The notes beneath the pieces were generated by a model. The model was not told where the DNA came from and did not search any database. It was given only the letters and a program-made list of their open reading frames with translations. A stretch of 64,000 nt of DNA from Planococcus maritimus (GTDB taxonomy: Bacteria > Bacillota > Bacilli > Bacillales_A > Planococcaceae). Position 1 is the first letter of the stretch. Every line of letters starts with the position of its first letter. This document shows positions 32,403-42,050 of the stretch, in pieces. The position numbers and the translations under genes are program-made. The stretch lies in the NCBI RefSeq assembly GCF_001592825.1, contig NZ_LTZG01000001.1, positions 372,001 through 436,000 on the forward strand, given 5' to 3'.

Positions 32403-33767
32403 TTATTCGTTGGCTTCTGTATATTTTTTGGCCGCCTCGATGAATGCATCGCCTCGGACCTCAAAGCTTTCGTATTGATCCCAGCTCGCACAAGCAGGAG
32501 ACAAGAGAATCGTGTCTTCTGAAGATGAGCTGCTAATTGCTTTTTCAACAGCATCATCCATTAAGCCGGCCTTGATGACGGTCGGGACATTGCAGCTTTC
32601 TGCAAATTCAACGAAGCGTTGTGCCGTCTCGCCGAATGTCACGAGCACTTTCACTCGGTTCATATAAGGACGCAATTCCTCTAGGGAATGCTGGCGCTCC
32701 AAACCGCCTGCCAATAAAATAATGTTCTCACTGAATGCTTCCAGCGCACTTTTAGTGGCTAGCGCATTCGTTGCCTTGGAATCGTTATAGAAACGACGGC
32801 CTTGCCATTCACCGACAAATTGCGAACGGTGCTTAACTCCTGTGAAAGATGTCAACACACGGATGATGGTTTCTTTCGTGCCTCCAGACAGCAAAGTTGC
32901 TGCTGTAGCGGACAAGATATTCTCCAAATTATGTTCGCCAGCAAGCATGATGCGTTTACGTTCAATCAACGGCTCTCCTTGCCAATAAATATACTCACTA
33001 TCAGCGCTGATGCTTTCTTCAGTGCGGCCTTTCAAAGTGAAAGGAATTCCTTGAGCTTCTACCGTTTTGGCATGGTCAACAAGCACCTGCTGATCGGCGT
33101 TATAAATGAAATAATCATCGCTTGTCTGATTTTCGGTGATTTTCTTTTTGGATCCGATGTAATCCTCGAGCGATCCATGGTAATCAAGATGCGCTTCGTA
33201 TAAATTCGTAATGATTGAAATATGTGGACGGAAAGATTCCGTTCCTTTTAACTGGAACGACGATAGCTCTGTAACGATGACCTGGTCAGCTGTTGCTTTT
33301 TCTGCCACTCCACTTGCCACTGTGCCGATATTCCCTGCAATTAGCGGCGATTTACCGTCTTGATTGAGCATATGGAACAGTAAGGTGGTCGTTGTGGTTT
33401 TGCCGTTTGAACCAGTGATGCCGATAAATGGAGCTTCGCTAATTCGATAGGCTAATTCGATTTCCGTCCACACTGGGATTTCTTTTTCCAGCGCTTTCTG
33501 GATCAAATGGTTGCGATATGGAATTCCTGGGTTCTTGATAACGAGTTCAAAGCCTTCATCCAACAGGTCTTCAGGATGGCGCCCGCATATGACGGTGACT
33601 CCTAAATTCAGGAGTTCCTGGGCTTCGGGATTTTCTTCGAACGGCTTGGAATCATTGACCGTCACGAATGCGCCTAATTTATGTAACAGGCGGGCAGCCG
33701 TAAAGCCGCTTTTCGCCAAACCGAGCACAAGTACTTTTTTATGATGCAATTGCGGCAATTCTTTCAT
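32403..33767 (-). CDS. murD: UDP-N-acetylmuramoyl-L-alanine-D-glutamate ligase
   Basis: ATP-dependent cytoplasmic ligase that adds D-glutamate to UDP-MurNAc-L-Ala. The 454-residue protein has the ATP-binding GITGSNGKTTTTTLL, the N-terminal VLGLAKSGFTAARLL and the C-terminal LLSPACASWDQY. It starts immediately after the mraY stop (TAA then ATG). Length is normal. Confidence 0.97.
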   Translation of the reverse strand: MKELPQLHHKKVLVLGLAKSGFTAARLLHKLGAFVTVNDSKPFEENPEAQELLNLGVTVICGRHPEDLLDEGFELVIKNPGIPYRNHLIQKALEKEIPVWTEIELAYRISEAPFIGITGSNGKTTTTTLLFHMLNQDGKSPLIAGNIGTVASGVAEKATADQVIVTELSSFQLKGTESFRPHISIITNLYEAHLDYHGSLEDYIGSKKKITENQTSDDYFIYNADQQVLVDHAKTVEAQGIPFTLKGRTEESISADSEYIYWQGEPLIERKRIMLAGEHNLENILSATAATLLSGGTKETIIRVLTSFTGVKHRSQFVGEWQGRRFYNDSKATNALATKSALEAFSENIILLAGGLERQHSLEELRPYMNRVKVLVTFGETAQRFVEFAESCNVPTVIKAGLMDDAVEKAISSSSSEDTILLSPACASWDQYESFEVRGDAFIEAAKKYTEANE

Positions 33768-34736
33768 TTACATAACCTCCAATAAAAGGGCAATCGCTGC
33801 GCTGATAAAGCCAACACCCCAGAATACGGTGACAACTTTCCATTCAGACCAGCCACTCAATTCAAAATGATGATGGATCGGGCTCATTTTGAAAATACGT
33901 TTTTTCCGTAGTTTAAAACTTCCTACTTGTAAAATAACCGAGGCTGTTTCAATCACGAACACTAAGCCGATTAACAGCAAGAGCAATTCTTGTTTCAGTA
34001 GGATCGACACCATAGCGAGTGCCCCACCAAGAGCCAATGATCCTGTATCGCCCATGAATACTTTTGCTGGGTACTTATTGAAAACGAGGAATCCGATCAA
34101 TCCGCCGGCTACTGCAAAAGTAAACAATGCGATTCCCGTTTGTTCTTGAATCATCGCCAGGATGCCAAATGCAATAAAAGCGATAGAAGCTGTTCCTGCG
34201 ACCAGCCCGTCCAGCCCGTCCGTTAAATTGACAGCGTTAGAGAAGCCGACCAGCCAGAACACGATGAACAAAACATATACCCATCCAAGTTCAATAGAGG
34301 CTTCCGTAAAGGGAATGCCAAGCGCCGTGTCGAATCCGTTTGCGCGTAACAAAAAGAACGATAAAACGGCAATGACGATCTGAGCCAGCAATTTCTGCAG
34401 CGAAGTCAGTCCCAAATTGCGTTTTAGCACGACTTTGATGAAATCATCCAAGAACCCTATCAGGCCGTAGCCGAACAAAACCATTAGCAAAATGACTACT
34501 GGAGTCGTCAATTCTCCGTTGAATGCGGCGACAAGCAAGACCGTTACGATAATGGAAATGAGGAACACCAATCCACCCATCGTCGGTGTACCTGTTTTTT
34601 TCATATGTGATTCTGGGCCTTCTTCACGAATGCTTTGCCCAAATTTCATGCGTTTCAATAGCGGAATGAATACAGGCATCAATGCAATTGTCATGATTAA
34701 TGCGATTCCAAATCCAAATAAAATTATACCTTCCAT
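33768..34736 (-). CDS. mraY: Phospho-MurNAc-pentapeptide translocase
   Basis: Transfers phospho-MurNAc-pentapeptide to undecaprenyl phosphate, making lipid I. The 322-residue protein has ten membrane segments. The PNPT motifs are GTPTMGG, the Asp-rich [16 protein letters not shown] and the His-rich [12 protein letters not shown]. In B. subtilis murE precedes it; here pbpB is the direct upstream neighbour, as in Staphylococcus. Confidence 0.97.
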   Translation of the reverse strand: MEGIILFGFGIALIMTIALMPVFIPLLKRMKFGQSIREEGPESHMKKTGTPTMGGLVFLISIIVTVLLVAAFNGELTTPVVILLMVLFGYGLIGFLDDFIKVVLKRNLGLTSLQKLLAQIVIAVLSFFLLRANGFDTALGIPFTEASIELGWVYVLFIVFWLVGFSNAVNLTDGLDGLVAGTASIAFIAFGILAMIQEQTGIALFTFAVAGGLIGFLVFNKYPAKVFMGDTGSLALGGALAMVSILLKQELLLLLIGLVFVIETASVILQVGSFKLRKKRIFKMSPIHHHFELSGWSEWKVVTVFWGVGFISAAIALLLEVM

Positions 34737-34773
34737 TAATAGAGCTCCTTTAAAGACGAGTACACTCGTTCAA

Positions 34774-37104
34774 TTATTCATTTTCGTTGATAACCGGTTG
34801 ATCTGCCGGTTCTTGCGGTTGTTCTATTGGTGCTTCTGCAGGTTGTTCAGTTGCTTCTTTTGTTGAAGGTTCAGCGGCTTCTTGGCCATCTGCTTCAGCT
34901 GACTCTTCAGTTGCCTGCTCTTCTTCGGCCTTCAGCGATTGCTCCGGATAGAATACTTCCGGCGGCTGCAGTTCGATGATAACAGATTCTCCGCTCTCTG
35001 GCACTGCGCCTTCTGCCACGCTTTGTGTCATGACAAAGCCTTGGCCAGCAATTTCCAGCGGCAATCCGCTAAGAGCCTGAAATGCCAGGAGCTCACGTTT
35101 CGACCAACCAGTAAAATCAGGAATAGCTGTCGTGCCACCGGTTCTCAAAATGATATTTTCTCCAGCTACCAGCTTCTCGCCTGCTTGTGGATATTGGTCA
35201 GTTATTTGCGAATTATCACCAGCTACCACCGCATTCAATCCCTTAGCTTCTAATTGAGACACGGTTTCTTCTAAAGAAAGTCCTTGATAGTCTTCAATTT
35301 CAACTGTTTTGGCCTCGACAGAATTCTCAGGTGCGATGTTCAAATATTTTAATCCATTTTCCATGACAGAAGTAAAGATTTTGGAAACCGGAACCGATCC
35401 GTATTCATCCGCAGGCAATTGAGGTTGCTGCACACCGATATAAATCAATAGTTCCGGATCTTCTGCCGGCGCCATTCCTAGGAAAGAAAACAAATAATTA
35501 TTGCTGCCGGTCATGTATCGACCATCTTCACCAGGAACTTGCGCTGTGCCCGTCTTACCGGCTACAGAATAATCCTGCAGCGCAAAACCTTTTGCAGAGC
35601 CTACATCCGAGGTCACAGTAGATGCCATGACTTCGCGTACTTGTTTTGCCGTTTCTGCTGAAATCGGCGTACCCGCCTCTTCAGGCTCTGACTTCACCGT
35701 TACATCACCCGTATCCGGATTTTTAATCTGGTCGATGATATATGGTTTCATCATCGTGCCGTCTCCTGCAATAGCCGTCGCGGCTTGGATCATTTGGATC
35801 GGCGTAACCGTGGACCCTTGCCCGTAGGAAGTGGTCAATTTATTGATTGGGTATTCATCCAAAATCTTTCCAGCTGCTTCATTCGGCAAGTCGATACCCG
35901 TTTTTTTGCCGAATCCGAATGCGTCAATATAATTCATGAAATTATCCGCACCGAGGCGTTCAAGCAAATAGCCCATCGATACGTTGGATGAACGCTGGAA
36001 ACCTTCGAGAAACGTGATGCTGCCCCAACCGCGCCCACTATTGTGGTCGCCGATTGTCCGGTCTAGCAATGTATAAGTTCCAGAATTGTAATAAGCGTTT
36101 GGATCCCATTTGCCTTCTTCAATAGCTGACGCTAAAGTGAACACTTTCATAGGCGAGCCAGGCTCAATCGTCAGTTCAATACTTTCGTTTAACCAGTTCT
36201 CTGATAAGCCTTCACGCGTATTCGGATTGAATGTCGGGCGTTGGGACATGCCCAGAATCTCGCCCGTATCCGGGTCTGCGATTACAGCAATCATACGCGC
36301 TGGATTATATTCTTCCTGGACGCTCGACATGGCATCTTCCAAAAAATTCTGCAGCGTCCTGTCCAGTGTCAACTGCAGATTGGATCCGTCAATCGCTGGG
36401 GTGATGGCTTCTTGGCTATTCGGCAATAGATAGCCCCATTTATCGGTATCGAACTCCATTTTGCCGTTCTTGCCTGTCAGCACTTCATCATGAATCGATT
36501 CCAAGCCCATTTTCCCCTTGGTCTTCACTTGTCCGTCTTCGAGTTCTTCTTTCATGGCAAAGCCAATCAAATGTGACGCGAACACACCGTTCGGGTATAG
36601 GCGTTTAAGGTCTTTGACGAACAATAAGCCTGGCAAGTCTTTTTCTTTCATTTCAAGCATCTGTGTATGGCTGATTTCGCGACCAGCTGCACCGAACTCC
36701 ACCTGATAGCGGTCTTTTTCTATGCCATTGTCCAAAATGCTTAGCAATTCTTCTTCCGGAGTGCCCAATTGCTCCGATAAGTACGCTGCCGTTTCTTCGG
36801 CATCGATGACGTGGTTCGGTTCTTTAGGATTTGTCGTTACCGACTCATCCAGCACCGCTACCAATTTATACGTCAAGGTATCTTCTGCGATAACCTCGCC
36901 GTTTCGGTCCAAAATCTTTCCGCGTTCTGCCGTCAGTACTTCTTCCTGGCTGTATTTGGCAGCGGCTCTTGCAGCCAATTCCTGCCCTTCTACTTTGCCC
37001 GTCGCTTGGATTGTGATTATTCTGGCCATTAAAAGGAAAAAGAGCCCTGCAAATAGTAAAAATAGCAGAAAGGCTCCTCCTTGAAAACGAAATTTCTTCT
37101 TCAT
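34774..37104 (-). CDS. pbpB: Septal class B penicillin-binding protein with PASTA domains
   Basis: Transpeptidase that crosslinks septal peptidoglycan. The 776 residues comprise an N-terminal anchor (about 10-28), a dimerisation/pedestal domain, and the transpeptidase with nucleophile motif S317-P-M-K, SSN at 372-374 and KTG at 517-519. Two PASTA repeats follow (from about residue 600), then an acidic tail rich in Glu, Ala, Gln and Pro. Only one such gene is present; the sporulation paralogue spoVD is absent. Its start overlaps ftsL (ATGA). Pro at the first x of SxxK is uncommon but not disabling. Confidence 0.95.
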   Translation of the reverse strand: MKKKFRFQGGAFLLFLLFAGLFFLLMARIITIQATGKVEGQELAARAAAKYSQEEVLTAERGKILDRNGEVIAEDTLTYKLVAVLDESVTTNPKEPNHVIDAEETAAYLSEQLGTPEEELLSILDNGIEKDRYQVEFGAAGREISHTQMLEMKEKDLPGLLFVKDLKRLYPNGVFASHLIGFAMKEELEDGQVKTKGKMGLESIHDEVLTGKNGKMEFDTDKWGYLLPNSQEAITPAIDGSNLQLTLDRTLQNFLEDAMSSVQEEYNPARMIAVIADPDTGEILGMSQRPTFNPNTREGLSENWLNESIELTIEPGSPMKVFTLASAIEEGKWDPNAYYNSGTYTLLDRTIGDHNSGRGWGSITFLEGFQRSSNVSMGYLLERLGADNFMNYIDAFGFGKKTGIDLPNEAAGKILDEYPINKLTTSYGQGSTVTPIQMIQAATAIAGDGTMMKPYIIDQIKNPDTGDVTVKSEPEEAGTPISAETAKQVREVMASTVTSDVGSAKGFALQDYSVAGKTGTAQVPGEDGRYMTGSNNYLFSFLGMAPAEDPELLIYIGVQQPQLPADEYGSVPVSKIFTSVMENGLKYLNIAPENSVEAKTVEIEDYQGLSLEETVSQLEAKGLNAVVAGDNSQITDQYPQAGEKLVAGENIILRTGGTTAIPDFTGWSKRELLAFQALSGLPLEIAGQGFVMTQSVAEGAVPESGESVIIELQPPEVFYPEQSLKAEEEQATEESAEADGQEAAEPSTKEATEQPAEAPIEQPQEPADQPVINENE

Positions 37105-37460
37105 TGTCCCGGCACTACCTTTACATTTCGCTCATTTAATTTTAAGCCGTAATCCTTTGCTTTCGACCAAATGCGCTCATATGAAGACAGTTCACTTACT
37201 TGCACGGACAAATCGGTATTTTGTTTCGTCGTTTCATTGATTGAATTTTCAATTGTTTGAATTTCTTGTGTGGAAGCTTGAATGGTCGACTGATTTTGCA
37301 AGACCAGCAATGCACACATGATGCAAACCGCCAGGAAAGCTGTGTAGAGGATTTTTTCGCCTTTAGTAATACGTTTTTTCTTTTTAGCCGGCTGTCTATT
37401 CGGACTTTGCGGAACGGCCGGCTGTTGGATGTAGGTTTGGGTTCTCGCATTCAACGCCAT
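37101..37460 (-). CDS. ftsL: Cell division protein FtsL
   Basis: A 119-residue bitopic protein that partners DivIB and DivIC at the septum. The cytoplasmic N-terminus is Gln/Pro/Lys-rich and ends AKKKKRITKGEK. One membrane segment covers about residues 38-56, and a leucine-zipper-like coiled coil follows (ASTQEIQTIENSINETTKQN). Sequence is poorly conserved in this family, so the position between rsmH and pbpB carries much of the weight. Confidence 0.9.
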   Translation of the reverse strand: MALNARTQTYIQQPAVPQSPNRQPAKKKKRITKGEKILYTAFLAVCIMCALLVLQNQSTIQASTQEIQTIENSINETTKQNTDLSVQVSELSSYERIWSKAKDYGLKLNERNVKVVPGQ

Positions 37461-37472
37461 TAAAACACGTCC

Positions 37473-38411
37473 TTAGAGTTTGATTTTCTCCGCAATCCGC
37501 AACTTGGCGGAACGCGACCGATTATTTTGCGCCAATTCTTCTTCCGATGGCAATATGGGTTTTCGTGTAATCAATTTCAATTTAGGTTCGAGTCCATCCG
37601 GGATGACCGGCAAATTCGGAGGCAATTCCGGAAGCGATGAGGCTTCTTTGAATAAGGCCTTCGTTAAGCGGTCTTCGAGTGAATGGAAGGTTATAACACT
37701 GATTCTGCCGTTGACTGCAAGCATGTCAAGAGCATCCTGCAACGAAGTTTCAGCAGCCCCGAGTTCATCGTTCACTGCAATACGGATTGCCTGGAACACA
37801 CGCTTGGCCGGATGGCCGCCTTTGCGCCTTGCAGGTGCCGGGATGCCGTCTTTGATGCATTCGACCAGCTGGGCTGTTGTCTCGATCGGCTGTATTTCAC
37901 GAGCAGCTTCGATTTTCCGAGCGATCTGCTTGGAGAATTTTTCTTCCCCGTATCGGTAAAAAATGCGTACAAGGTCTTCGAAACGCCAGTCATTTACGAC
38001 ATGATAAGCACTTAGCTCTGCACTTTGGTCCATGCGCATGTCGAGCGGCGCGTCATGATGATAACTGAATCCACGTTCAGGCGTATCCAACTGGGGCGAT
38101 GAAACACCCAAATCATATAAAATGCCATCGACTTTCTCGACTCCGTGTTTTTCCAGTTCTTCTTTTAGATATTTAAAGTTTGCATGGATGAAAGTGATCT
38201 TATGTAAATGGTTTTTCAGTTTTTCTTTTGCATGCTCGATTGCTGTCGCATCCTGATCAAAGCAGTACAGATGTCCCTGATCGGATAGCTGCTCGGCCAA
38301 ATATTCGCTATGGCCGGCACCACCGAGTGTACAATCTACATATATGCCATCAGGACGAATGTTCAGCCCATCGACAGTTTCATGCAGCAAAACTGTAGTG
38401 TGATTGAACAA
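37473..38411 (-). CDS. rsmH: 16S rRNA m4C1402 methyltransferase RsmH (MraW)
   Basis: S-adenosylmethionine-dependent N4-methyltransferase of C1402 in 16S rRNA. The 312-residue product begins [15 protein letters not shown], with SAM motif [29 protein letters not shown] and [14 protein letters not shown]. It is the second gene of the mra cluster, as is nearly universal. Confidence 0.97.
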   Translation of the reverse strand: MFNHTTVLLHETVDGLNIRPDGIYVDCTLGGAGHSEYLAEQLSDQGHLYCFDQDATAIEHAKEKLKNHLHKITFIHANFKYLKEELEKHGVEKVDGILYDLGVSSPQLDTPERGFSYHHDAPLDMRMDQSAELSAYHVVNDWRFEDLVRIFYRYGEEKFSKQIARKIEAAREIQPIETTAQLVECIKDGIPAPARRKGGHPAKRVFQAIRIAVNDELGAAETSLQDALDMLAVNGRISVITFHSLEDRLTKALFKEASSLPELPPNLPVIPDGLEPKLKLITRKPILPSEEELAQNNRSRSAKLRIAEKIKL

Positions 38412-38432
38412 CCCAGTCCCCCCGTTCGTTAA

Positions 38433-38864
38433 TTAAAAATCAAAGTCAGTTAAGTTTTCAGCAATTTCATTAAAAGATTCTTCGGATTCTTCAAAATACG
38501 CTTCCCACGCATCTTTTGCCCAAATTTCGAAACGATTGGAGACGCCGAGAATGACGCATTCTTTTTCGATCTTTGCATACGACAAAAGGTTCGCAGGTAT
38601 ATTGACGCGCCCCTGCTTATCAAGTTCCATTTCCTGGGCACCTGAAAAGAAAAAACGGGTAAATGCGCGTGCATCTTTTTTCGTAACTGGCATTTCTTTT
38701 AATTTTTCTTCAATTTTATTCCATTCATTCATTGGATAACCAAATAAGCACTGATCCAGGCCCCGGGTGATCACAAACTGCTCACCTAGCAAGTCACGGT
38801 ATTTAGCAGGAACGATTAATCTGCCCTTAGCATCAACATTGTGTTGAAATTCGCCCATGAACAT
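38433..38864 (-). CDS. mraZ: Transcriptional regulator MraZ
   Basis: Ring-forming AbrB-like DNA-binding protein that controls its own division and wall operon. The 143-residue protein has two tandem SpoVT/AbrB-like repeats: [20 protein letters not shown], and [20 protein letters not shown]. The ATG at 38864 matches the family start MFMGEFQHN and has GGGGTGAAAGG upstream; the longer frame covers the promoter. Three contiguous repeats lie just upstream, as expected for autoregulation. Confidence 0.96.
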   Translation of the reverse strand: MFMGEFQHNVDAKGRLIVPAKYRDLLGEQFVITRGLDQCLFGYPMNEWNKIEEKLKEMPVTKKDARAFTRFFFSGAQEMELDKQGRVNIPANLLSYAKIEKECVILGVSNRFEIWAKDAWEAYFEESEESFNEIAENLTDFDF

Positions 38865-38880
38865 GCCTTTCACCCCACTT

Positions 38881-38919
38881 ATTATAATTAATGTACCACA
38901 TTCCCCCACATGCCACCAC
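38881..38919 (-). promoter_or_regulatory. mraZ promoter with a three-repeat MraZ-box
   Basis: Minus-strand decamers GTGGTGGCAT, GTGGGGGAAT and GTGGTACATT are contiguous (38919 down to 38890), giving TGGNN cores every 10 bases. That is the spacing of the TGGGN-N5 repeats bound by MraZ in other bacteria. TATAAT (38881-38886) follows directly, so the repeats cover the -35 position. Confidence 0.8.
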
Positions 38920-38977
38920 TTGTTTTTGAAATATTTCACTATTGTTACAGCATTTCATCTCAAAGAGTTTACTTCAT

Positions 38978-39008
38978 AAAAAAAAGCCTGCTCAGGCAGG
39001 CTTTTCCA
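38978..39008 (-). terminator. bshC terminator
   Basis: Minus-strand stem AAGCCTGCC/GGCAGGCTT-type palindrome (AAGCCTGCCTGAGCAGGCTT) followed by eight T, directly after bshC. Confidence 0.9.
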
Positions 39009-39010
39009 AG

Positions 39011-40630
39011 TTAAAGAATGACAATTTTGTGGGTGTTGTCGTAGTTCATCGGCAAGTCCAATAGATCTTCTATCAAGCCTTTGCCGTATTGGTTTAAATA
39101 AGGGACCGGATTGTAAATACGTTCTTGCAATCCCGATTCTGGCAATAAAGCATTTTCGATTGCTGCAAGCTGATTGAACTGCGTGCTATTTTGAATAGCC
39201 ACTTCATCTTGCAGCTTGTGTTTTAGGAAGTCAAGCTGCTTCAAATGAATCTGCAAGTTTTTCTTAGTTAATGGCGTTAGCCCGGCACTGACTGCAGTAA
39301 AGCGGCTGATCAATTCTTCATACTCTTTAGTCAACCCTTTTTTGACTTCGTCGATTTTCGCTTCCGTTTCTTCATCTCTAATATGCTCATACAGTTCATT
39401 TCGTAACTGTGGAACTTTCCGCTCGACGACCACATCTTCAAAACTCAAGTGCCGTTTTTCCATCAAGCTAGCCGTCCGTCTGTCGATCAAGCTGACGCTG
39501 AGACGCGGCATGACGATTGGCATCTCCATATCCATCAGTTCAAATGCGCCTTTTAGCGCCGCCCAATAGGCAATCTCTCCTGGCCCACCAACAAAGGCCA
39601 ATACCGGAAAGACGAAATCTTGCATTAATGGGCGTGTCACCACATTATTGCTAAGGCGTTCGGGCTCATGTTTTGCGATGTCCAAAAGTTGTTGTTGCGT
39701 AAAGCTCACTGAGGTGTTTTTGACCACAAACTGGCTTCCCTCACGCTCTAGCAATAAGCGCTCGCCTTCAATCGTGAGAAACAGATGTGCCGCTTCTTCT
39801 TTAGCATCGATGCCAGCCTTGTAACCGTCCTCTTCAAGCGCAGTTTCGGCTTCCACCACCGCTTTTGCTATTGCCCCGCTATTTTCAATGAGCTTCGAGA
39901 AAAACCTTCCCTCATAGGCACGCAATTGCTTGTCCGCGGCGTCAATATAAAGCAGCCCTTGATGATCGAAGAAATGATTAAGCAGGCTTGCGAAAAACGC
40001 GGTAAACGTATCCGTCTTTTCCAAATGGCTGAATACGATGGAACGGATTTCTTTCGTATGGGCTGTTTCAGGCAGGCTACGGAAGTATTCTTCTAAAAAC
40101 GCCTCGATCTCTTCTGCTTTCAGTGGTGCATGCGATGCTGCGCTTTTTCCTAGCTTTGCATGGGGATAATTCAATTTTTCGATGCGTCCATTTGTTTCAC
40201 GGTAAATATGACAGATCTCTGCTAGGTCGTGGTCTTCTCCAGCAATCCAAAAAACCGGAACGACCGGCGTCCCAAGTTTATCCGCAGCTTCTTTTGCCAA
40301 TAAAATCGCGGAAATCGCTTTATGAACCGTGTACAACGGCCCTGTCAACAATCCCGCCTGCTGGCCGGTCACTACGACGGATGCGCCCGCTTCAAAATGC
40401 GCAAGGTTTTGTTTTGCTGCGTCTGAAATCCCAAAAGGCTCCATATAGCTTGAAACGATAGAGGCCAGTTTTTTTCGATCGACCGGGTGGCCTTTTAACG
40501 TTTCTAGCCTTTCATGGGCTTGTGCCAAAGAAGGCTGATAGGAAAAGTATTGTATGATTTGCCGTTCTTCATTTGTATAATCAACCATCAATTTGGAGGA
40601 TGGCGGTATGTATTTTTCCTTTAATTTCAT
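39011..40630 (-). CDS. bshC: Bacillithiol synthase, cysteine-adding enzyme BshC
   Basis: Attaches cysteine to GlcN-malate in the last step of bacillithiol synthesis, the low-molecular-weight thiol of Bacillales. The 539-residue protein has GASVVVTGQQAGLLTGPLYTVHKAI, WIAGEDHDLAEICHIY and FVGGPGEIAYWAAL, all BshC landmarks (formerly YllA). It lies between mraZ and panE, as in B. subtilis. The C-terminal half contains a coiled coil. A small gap of 76 bases separates it from the DUF3397 gene. Confidence 0.95.
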   Translation of the reverse strand: MKLKEKYIPPSSKLMVDYTNEERQIIQYFSYQPSLAQAHERLETLKGHPVDRKKLASIVSSYMEPFGISDAAKQNLAHFEAGASVVVTGQQAGLLTGPLYTVHKAISAILLAKEAADKLGTPVVPVFWIAGEDHDLAEICHIYRETNGRIEKLNYPHAKLGKSAASHAPLKAEEIEAFLEEYFRSLPETAHTKEIRSIVFSHLEKTDTFTAFFASLLNHFFDHQGLLYIDAADKQLRAYEGRFFSKLIENSGAIAKAVVEAETALEEDGYKAGIDAKEEAAHLFLTIEGERLLLEREGSQFVVKNTSVSFTQQQLLDIAKHEPERLSNNVVTRPLMQDFVFPVLAFVGGPGEIAYWAALKGAFELMDMEMPIVMPRLSVSLIDRRTASLMEKRHLSFEDVVVERKVPQLRNELYEHIRDEETEAKIDEVKKGLTKEYEELISRFTAVSAGLTPLTKKNLQIHLKQLDFLKHKLQDEVAIQNSTQFNQLAAIENALLPESGLQERIYNPVPYLNQYGKGLIEDLLDLPMNYDNTHKIVIL

Positions 40631-40705
40631 GAATTTGAATCCCCTTTTCGCTTTACATTCAAAGACTACTATAACAAAAGGAGGATTACATGAGAAAAAA
40701 TCCGC

Positions 40706-41086
40706 TTAGCGAAATGATTGGACCGCTAAAAAGATCAGTCCAGCAAGCCACGTCGCAGCGTAAATCGCGGAGAGCGCCAAAAAGCAAATTCGCCAAACCT
40801 TACGCAAGAACTTGATTACTTCCAGTTCTTTTTGGGTCTTCCATTCCCGAATCAGCAAAATAATCGCAAACAATAAGGCGCCCATAAAGATGAACGGCTG
40901 CACTTTTACGCCGAACAGCAAGTCAAGTGAGGCCGGAACCGAAAAAAATAAAAGAAAGGCAGTGATATCAGCAGCGATTCCGAGCGCTTTGCGTTTTTTG
41001 GATTTATAGCTTAATGCATAGACAACTAAAAATAAGATAAAGGGGACGTAAAGCAAGACGTTCCCGGCAATAGATATCCATTCCAT
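40706..41086 (-). CDS. DUF3397 family membrane protein
   Basis: A 126-residue protein with four hydrophobic segments (about 5-25, 36-58, 65-80, 100-120) separated by short Lys/Arg-rich loops. It resembles DUF3397, small membrane proteins found beside bshC and panE in Bacillales, with no known activity. Its ATG overlaps the panE-like stop by one base (TAATG), so the two are likely co-translated. Confidence 0.8.
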   Translation of the reverse strand: MEWISIAGNVLLYVPFILFLVVYALSYKSKKRKALGIAADITAFLLFFSVPASLDLLFGVKVQPFIFMGALLFAIILLIREWKTQKELEVIKFLRKVWRICFLALSAIYAATWLAGLIFLAVQSFR

Positions 41087-41943
41087 TAGGTTTCCTCAAC
41101 AGTCTTCAGTAAATGATAAAACGCTTTGAACAAAGGCAAGTCAAGTTTCGCGATCTGGAGAATGTAGAGCATCAGCCCATCGACATCCATCGGATCCTCA
41201 GCTAAGCGATCTGCCAGCATGGACGATATTTCTTCCGGCCGCGAGGCACAATAGGCTGCGACGCGCTCAATCGGCTGCAAGCTTTCAATTTCCGGAAAGG
41301 CCAAATACATTTCGTTATATAGATTTCGAAACAACTCGTAGGCATTCGGGTCGGTAATCAACCTTCCTTTTTTGATCTTCATCAACGCCGTTAACGGATT
41401 GATGAGGCTATCCCTTAAAAGCTGCTCGAACAGGCGTGTTTCGATGTCATCTGACCATTGCACGGTGATTTGATCCACTGCTGTGAGCGAATCGAATCGC
41501 TGCGTTTCGCCTTTTAACAAGCCGATGCTGAGCTGCGGCAGTTTGGTGTACTTGATTTCATACGCGCTGACTTTGACTGCGTCGCAATCCAATACGGCGG
41601 CAGCGATTTGGCGATGTGCCAGCAATCGAGCTTTTTCTACATAAAGCATTCCTTGTTGGACAAAAATGAGCGGGTTGCTCGGCCGTCGAATTTTCAGCAA
41701 CTTTAATATAGGCGGCAGTTCTTCTGAATGAATCGTGATAACTATGTAAGCATCCGGGTCCACCTGTTCAAAATCGGTGTGTACGGCAATTTGCTGTTGT
41801 TCTGTGCCACATACGAGGCCATTAGCGCTTAGTTCAGCGGCTTGTTGTTCATTCGTGATGATCAGCTGAACCTCGCCTTGTTTATTTAATAAATGCGCAA
41901 GCAACAATGCCTGGGCGTTTCCGCCGATAATTGCGAATTTCAT
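41086..41943 (-). CDS. PanE-family (2-dehydropantoate 2-reductase-like) protein with altered active site
   Basis: The 285-residue protein has the two-domain ketopantoate reductase architecture: an N-terminal Rossmann fold starting MKFAIIGGNAQALLLAHLL and the C-terminal signature SLINPLTALMKIKKGRL. True PanE reduces ketopantoate with NADPH for pantothenate synthesis. Here the Gly-rich loop is GGNAQA instead of GxGxxG. The catalytic Lys expected just before LxxxxxINPLTA is Gln, the following Asn is Asp, and the C-terminal Glu position is Asp. It sits where B. subtilis has panE (ylbQ). It may have lost reductase activity or changed role. Confidence 0.8.
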   Translation of the reverse strand: MKFAIIGGNAQALLLAHLLNKQGEVQLIITNEQQAAELSANGLVCGTEQQQIAVHTDFEQVDPDAYIVITIHSEELPPILKLLKIRRPSNPLIFVQQGMLYVEKARLLAHRQIAAAVLDCDAVKVSAYEIKYTKLPQLSIGLLKGETQRFDSLTAVDQITVQWSDDIETRLFEQLLRDSLINPLTALMKIKKGRLITDPNAYELFRNLYNEMYLAFPEIESLQPIERVAAYCASRPEEISSMLADRLAEDPMDVDGLMLYILQIAKLDLPLFKAFYHLLKTVEET

Positions 41944-42004
41944 GGAAACCCCTCCTTTTTTTCAGAGCAATCATAGATAGACGCCGCGCAGTTTATGCGT
42001 CTGC

Positions 42005-42036
42005 TAAAAAAGAAGCCTGCCAATTTGGCAGACTCC
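42005..42036 (-). terminator. Terminator of the acyl-CoA carboxylase unit
   Basis: Minus-strand stem GTCTGCCA/TGGCAGGC followed by TTCTTTTTT, between the carboxyltransferase stop and the panE-like gene. Confidence 0.8.
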
Positions 42037-42050
42037 ACGTCTATTACTCA

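Noticed and set aside
41970..42000. Inverted repeat AGACGC/GCGTCT before the panE-like gene as an operator
   Set aside because: Short arms within a GC-rich patch next to a terminator; no promoter alignment supports it.
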